From an uncultured Clostridia bacterium (GTDB taxonomy: Bacteria; Bacillota; Clostridia; Christensenellales; UBA3700), in NCBI GenBank assembly GCA_946623205.1, contig CAMOQV010000062.1, positions 1-6,957 of the forward strand: 6,957 nucleotides of DNA. Reading direction: 5' to 3'. Below are positions 4,029 through 6,957 of this stretch, in pieces. The position numbers and the translations under genes are program-made. The notes under the pieces were generated by a model. The model had not been told where the DNA came from. It did not search any database and worked only from the letters and a program-made list of their open reading frames with translations. Positions within the stretch are counted from its first letter, which is position 1, and the number at the start of each line of letters is the position of its first letter.

Positions 4029-5771
4029 TTACATCATACTTTCAACTGTTTTTTGCAATAATTCGTTCTTTTTTGTAGATTCTTCTAACGTTTTCTCGCA
4101 TGTTGAAACGTAAATTTTGATCTTTGGTTCTGTTCCGCTTGGTCTAATACATAACCATTCGTCGTTACCCATATCGTACTTAATAACGTTTGTCTTTGGA
4201 AGACCTGCATCTTCTTTATGACCGTCTGCAAATTCGATTGTTCCTGCATTTAAATCCATTTTAGAAACAACTTTATATCCAGCAATCTCTTTAAGCGTTG
4301 TATTTTTGAATTTGTTCATAATGTCTGCCATCTTTTGCATTCCATCTAATCCTGGGAATGAGAATGACTTAGATGTTTCTACGAAATAACCAAACTTCTT
4401 AAATAATTCTTGAAGCTTATCGTATAGAGAAACGTTAATGCTCTTATAGTAGCAAGCCATTTCTGCAAATAGCATTGAAGCTACAACGGCATCTTTATCT
4501 CTTGCGTGTGTTCCGCTCAAAGAACCATAGCTTTCTTCATATCCGAACATATATGTATGTTCGCCTGTTTGTTCCCATTCTTTAATCTTTTCACCAATGA
4601 ACTTAAATCCTGTCAAAACATCATAAACTGCTACACCATAGCTTCTTGCGATTCTATCTGCAAACTTTGTTGTAACGATTGTCTTAACGACAGCTGCGTT
4701 CTTTGGTAGTGTTCCTTCTTGTTGATGACGCATTAAGATATAATCCATCATCATTGCACCGATCTGGTTACCATTTAGAAGAACGAACTCGTTCTTATCA
4801 TTTCTTATAGCAATACCCATTCTATCGCAATCTGGGTCTGTTCCAATTACGATATCTGAACCAAGCTTATTTGCAAGTTTAATACCTAAAGCAAGAGCAT
4901 CTGGTTGTTCTGGGTTTGGCACTTTAACTGTTGAAAATTCTGTATCTGGGTTCTTTTGCTCTTCAACAACACTTACTGGGATTCCCATTCTGCCTAACAT
5001 TGTTGTAACTGGCATATATCCAGATCCGTGAATTGGGCTGTAAACAATTTTAATTGTTGAAGCAACTTCTTTAACTGCCTTTGGAGATAATGATAGCTTT
5101 GCTATTTCTGCAAAATAATCTTCATCTAAGCTCTTTCCAACGATTGTGATATGATCGCTAATCTTTTTGTTATCAAAACCAGCTACATCTTTTTGAGATT
5201 TTACTGATGTTTCTTCTTTAGCAAGACCAAAATATGGAGTCTTTTCGATAAAATCTACTACAACCTTTGTTGCTTCTGGAGACATTTGTGCTCCATCTTC
5301 TCCGTATACTTTGTATCCGTTATATTCTTTTGGATTGTGAGATGCGGTAATCATAACACCAGCAATGCAATTTAAATGACGAACAGCATAAGAACACATT
5401 GGAACTGGTCTTACGTTTTCATACATATAAACATTGATTCCGTTTGCTGCTAATACTTTTGCTGTAACTAAAGCAAAATCAAAAGACATACGTCTTGTAT
5501 CATACGAAATAGCAACTCCTCTTTCCTTTTCATTGCCACCAAGACTTGAAATATAATCTGCCAATCCCTTTGTTGCTCTAGCAACAGTATATTCGTTCAT
5601 ATTAGAAATACCCATGCAAATGATACCTCTCATACCAGCTGTACCAAATGCTAGAGGAATTGTGAATCTTTCTTTAATTTCCTTATCGTTATTTGCGATA
5701 TCTTCTAGTTCTTTTCTTTGCGTGTCATTGACATTTTTTAGCCATTGAGCATAACTTTCTTTATAGTCCAT
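4029..5771 (-). CDS. pgcA: Alpha-phosphoglucomutase / phosphohexomutase
   Basis: The 580-residue protein is a complete alpha-D-phosphohexomutase of the PgcA (YhxB) / PGM2-like branch. It should interconvert glucose 1-phosphate and glucose 6-phosphate in the cytoplasm, feeding UDP-glucose, glycolipid and polysaccharide synthesis; phosphomannomutase activity is possible. The four domain signatures occur in order: the phosphoserine loop TASHNPKEYNGYKVYG with Ser144, the magnesium loop DPDCDR (312-317), the sugar-binding GYEESYG (410-416), and the phosphate-binding RPSGTEPK (543-550). The N-terminal FGTAGMRG (42-49) is also typical. Length agrees with B. subtilis PgcA (about 580). The ATG follows AGAGGTG at 5777-5783. 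A strong promoter lies 31 bases upstream, and no convincing terminator follows, so some transcription may run into secG. The gene symbol is by resemblance; pgm would be an equally acceptable name. Confidence 0.93.
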   Translation of the reverse strand: MDYKESYAQWLKNVNDTQRKELEDIANNDKEIKERFTIPLAFGTAGMRGIICMGISNMNEYTVARATKGLADYISSLGGNEKERGVAISYDTRRMSFDFALVTAKVLAANGINVYMYENVRPVPMCSYAVRHLNCIAGVMITASHNPKEYNGYKVYGEDGAQMSPEATKVVVDFIEKTPYFGLAKEETSVKSQKDVAGFDNKKISDHITIVGKSLDEDYFAEIAKLSLSPKAVKEVASTIKIVYSPIHGSGYMPVTTMLGRMGIPVSVVEEQKNPDTEFSTVKVPNPEQPDALALGIKLANKLGSDIVIGTDPDCDRMGIAIRNDKNEFVLLNGNQIGAMMMDYILMRHQQEGTLPKNAAVVKTIVTTKFADRIARSYGVAVYDVLTGFKFIGEKIKEWEQTGEHTYMFGYEESYGSLSGTHARDKDAVVASMLFAEMACYYKSINVSLYDKLQELFKKFGYFVETSKSFSFPGLDGMQKMADIMNKFKNTTLKEIAGYKVVSKMDLNAGTIEFADGHKEDAGLPKTNVIKYDMGNDEWLCIRPSGTEPKIKIYVSTCEKTLEESTKKNELLQKTVESMM

Positions 5772-5801
5772 AACTTCACCTCTTAATTATTTACAATAAA
5801 T

Positions 5802-5830
5802 ATTATAACATTATATATTTTAGGCTTCAA
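5802..5830 (-). promoter_or_regulatory. Promoter of the phosphoglucomutase gene
   Basis: On the minus strand, TTGAAG (5830-5825) is followed by 17 bases and a perfect TATAAT (5807-5802). Transcription should start near 5795, giving a leader of about 24 nt that includes the AGAGGTG ribosome binding site. Confidence 0.65.
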
Positions 5831-5844
5831 TATACAAAAAACGC

Positions 5845-5904
5845 CTATTTTTTCTTTGGATAAACACCATACCAATGAACTATGTTCATATCTTTTGGAA
5901 TCAT
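5845..5904 (-). CDS. Doubtful 19-residue ORF
   Basis: An ATG-to-TAG frame encodes MIPKDMNIVHWYGVYPKKK. I do not recognise the peptide. An in-frame stop lies two codons before the ATG, so it is not the tail of a longer frame in the present sequence, and there is no clear Shine-Dalgarno site. It lies between the terminator of the PHP gene and the promoter of the phosphoglucomutase gene. A TTGACA at 5939-5934 is upstream, but without a good -10 box at the right distance and too close to the ATG. The aromatic VHWYG centre and basic end look less random than the AT-rich surroundings. It could be a small protein, a decayed gene end or chance. Confidence 0.2.
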   Translation of the reverse strand: MIPKDMNIVHWYGVYPKKK

Positions 5905-5937
5905 CTTTTATTTATTTTGTCTAAAATGAAGTGTGTC

Positions 5938-5969
5938 AAAAAAATTAAAGCCCACTAAAGACTTTAATT
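5938..5969 (-). terminator. Intrinsic terminator of the PHP-domain gene
   Basis: On the minus strand, AATTAAAG (5969-5962) pairs perfectly with CTTTAATT (5950-5943) around an 11-base loop, followed by a U run to 5938. The first arm overlaps the TAA stop codon of the PHP gene. The stem is AT-rich and only moderately stable, but position and U tract fit. Confidence 0.65.
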
Positions 5970-6783
5970 ATTTTAAATGTAGTTTGCTTTTTGTTATATT
6001 ATCTGGCTCCCATAACACCGAGCCTAATTCTAAATTCCTGTTCTTTCCATGATAGTCTGTTCCGCCTGTTGCTATTAAATGGTGTTTTTGAGCAAGTGCG
6101 TACAACTCTTTTTTAGTTTGTTCATCGTGTGTATTGTAATATACTTCAAGACCGCCAAGTCCATGTGCTTTTAATCCTACGATTAAATCGTTCAATATTT
6201 TAGATTGATGGAATCTCAATGGGTGAGCAATTACTGGAATACCTTTTGCTGCTTTAATAATCTCTACCCCTTCAAATGGTGTAATTCTTCTAGATGGTAA
6301 ATATGCACAACCCTTTGTGCCAAGGTATCTATCAAATGCTTCAGGGATTGATCCAACATAGCCTTTTTTTACTAAAGCATTTGCTACATGTAATCTTCCG
6401 ATTGAATCCGATTCTACTAAATCTTCTTCGTTTATGATTATCTTTTGCTTTGCAAGCAAATCTAAAATCTTTTTAACTCTTTCTTTTCTCTTTTCAGAAA
6501 AATCATTCAAGGTAGTATTCAATCTATCGTCGTTTTCGTCAAAGCCGTAGCCTAATATATGAACTTCCATTAAAGAGAACGTAGATAGCTCAACTCCATT
6601 AACTATGTTAATGTTATATTTTTTAGCAGCTTCCTTTTCTTCTTTAATGCCTCTTATTGTATCGTGGTCAGTAATTGCGATATTTTCAATGCCCAATGAA
6701 CTAGCTTTAGCCAAAATCTCTTTTGGAGTATCTGTACCATCGCTATATGAACTATGAATATGCAAATCTAACTTATTCGTCAT
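5968..6783 (-). CDS. PHP-domain phosphoesterase (RNase AM / TrpH type)
   Basis: The 271-residue protein is a metal-dependent hydrolase of the PHP superfamily, closest in layout to YciV/RnaAM and 3',5'-nucleotide bisphosphate phosphatases; 5'-end RNA trimming or pAp-like hydrolysis is plausible. Metal ligands appear in the standard series: Asp6, His8 and His10 in LDLHIHSSYSDGT, Asp39 and His40 in ITDHDT, Glu65 in GVELS, His75 in EVHILGYG, His187 in IAHP, and Asp243 and His245 in GGTDYHG. The insert GRLHVANALVKKG (129-141) with FDRYLG (150-155) is characteristic of this subgroup. I chose ATG 6783; the frame can be extended to a TTG at 6795, but that codon directly touches AGGAGAGG (6796-6803), while the ATG is 12 bases away. 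The start overlaps the end of the preceding gene by 11 nt, indicating co-translation. A terminator overlaps its stop. Confidence 0.88.
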   Translation of the reverse strand: MTNKLDLHIHSSYSDGTDTPKEILAKASSLGIENIAITDHDTIRGIKEEKEAAKKYNINIVNGVELSTFSLMEVHILGYGFDENDDRLNTTLNDFSEKRKERVKKILDLLAKQKIIINEEDLVESDSIGRLHVANALVKKGYVGSIPEAFDRYLGTKGCAYLPSRRITPFEGVEIIKAAKGIPVIAHPLRFHQSKILNDLIVGLKAHGLGGLEVYYNTHDEQTKKELYALAQKHHLIATGGTDYHGKNRNLELGSVLWEPDNITKSKLHLK

Positions 6784-6957
6784 CTGAAGATTCAACCTCT
6801 CCTAAAACTAATCCTTCTTTATCTTGATTTTCTAAAACATCGCCTGCTATCTTTCCAACTTTAGACAATCTATCTTCGATTAAGCCGCGCCTCTTATCCA
6901 CAGCATCTATAGATTTTACCACAGATTCAGCATTATTTTTCATTTTAGTTAATAGTT
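6773..6957 (-). CDS. Unidentified protein, C-terminal 60 residues
   Basis: An open frame enters from the right edge and ends at TAA 6775-6773. It reads LLTKMKNNAESVVKSIDAV, then DKRRGLIEDRLSKVGKIAGD, then VLENQDKEGLVLGEVESSDDE. The first 45 or so residues are charged and heptad-like, suggesting a helical or coiled-coil tail; the last ten are strongly acidic. I do not recognise the family, and a relation to DUF948-like or other helical envelope proteins would be a guess. An internal ATG (6943-6941) has no ribosome binding site, so the real start lies outside the window. The frame is credible because its end overlaps the start of the PHP gene by 11 nt, and the PHP ribosome binding site falls within its last codons, a usual operon arrangement. 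The two proteins may act together, but nothing here shows it. Confidence 0.6.
   Translation of the reverse strand, partial: LLTKMKNNAESVVKSIDAVDKRRGLIEDRLSKVGKIAGDVLENQDKEGLVLGEVESSDDE

Noticed and set aside
5821..5853. Plus-strand terminator TAGGC...GCCTA followed by T run
   Set aside because: The stem is only five base pairs and no plus-strand gene ends there. The area is better explained by the pgcA promoter.
5934..5939. Perfect TTGACA -35 box downstream of the PHP gene
   Set aside because: It overlaps the terminator U tract, and no acceptable -10 box lies 16-18 bases away.

Overview
The window is AT-rich and every gene in it reads on the minus strand. It looks like chromosomal DNA of a low-GC Bacillota, most likely a member of the Clostridia. 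The indications are strong Shine-Dalgarno sequences before most genes, sigma-A-like promoters, U-rich intrinsic terminators, a MetA of the acetyl-CoA-using type, a PgcA-like phosphoglucomutase and a secG / smpB / ssrA neighbourhood similar to that of Bacillus subtilis. No taxon can be named from the sequence alone.

Layout in the direction of transcription, from high to low coordinates. (1) 6957-5938: the 3' end of an unidentified gene with an acidic tail overlaps by 11 nt the start of a PHP-domain phosphoesterase (RNase AM / nucleotide bisphosphatase type), which ends in an intrinsic terminator. (2) 5937-4029: a spacer with a doubtful 19-codon ORF and a clear promoter, then a full-length alpha-phosphoglucomutase. 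(3) 4028-3589: secG with its own promoter and a strong terminator. (4) 3588-404: smpB, metY, metA and ssrA (tmRNA), packed with gaps of 4, 14 and 12 nt and followed by a terminator. (5) 403-83: a gene-free stretch holding a tRNA-3'-end-like scrap, a second terminator and several families of short tandem repeats. (6) 82-1: the first 27 codons of an AAA/DUF4143-type ATPase, whose promoter takes its -35 box from one of the repeats.

Two functional themes share unit 4. SmpB and tmRNA are the obligate partners of trans-translation, which frees stalled ribosomes and tags the nascent chain, here with ANKSEFALAA. Between them lie the two enzymes that convert homoserine to homocysteine by the acetyl route: MetA acetylates homoserine and MetY adds sulfide. 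The smpB-metY gap is 4 nt and the metY ribosome binding site lies within the last codons of smpB. There is therefore no room for a SAM or T-box leader directly before the methionine genes. The best candidate for an unusual arrangement is this insertion of methionine genes into the ribosome-rescue locus. The second is the repeat-rich scar downstream of tmRNA, a known type of integration hotspot. I see no convincing evidence of a wholly new system such as a defence island, CRISPR array or large RNA.
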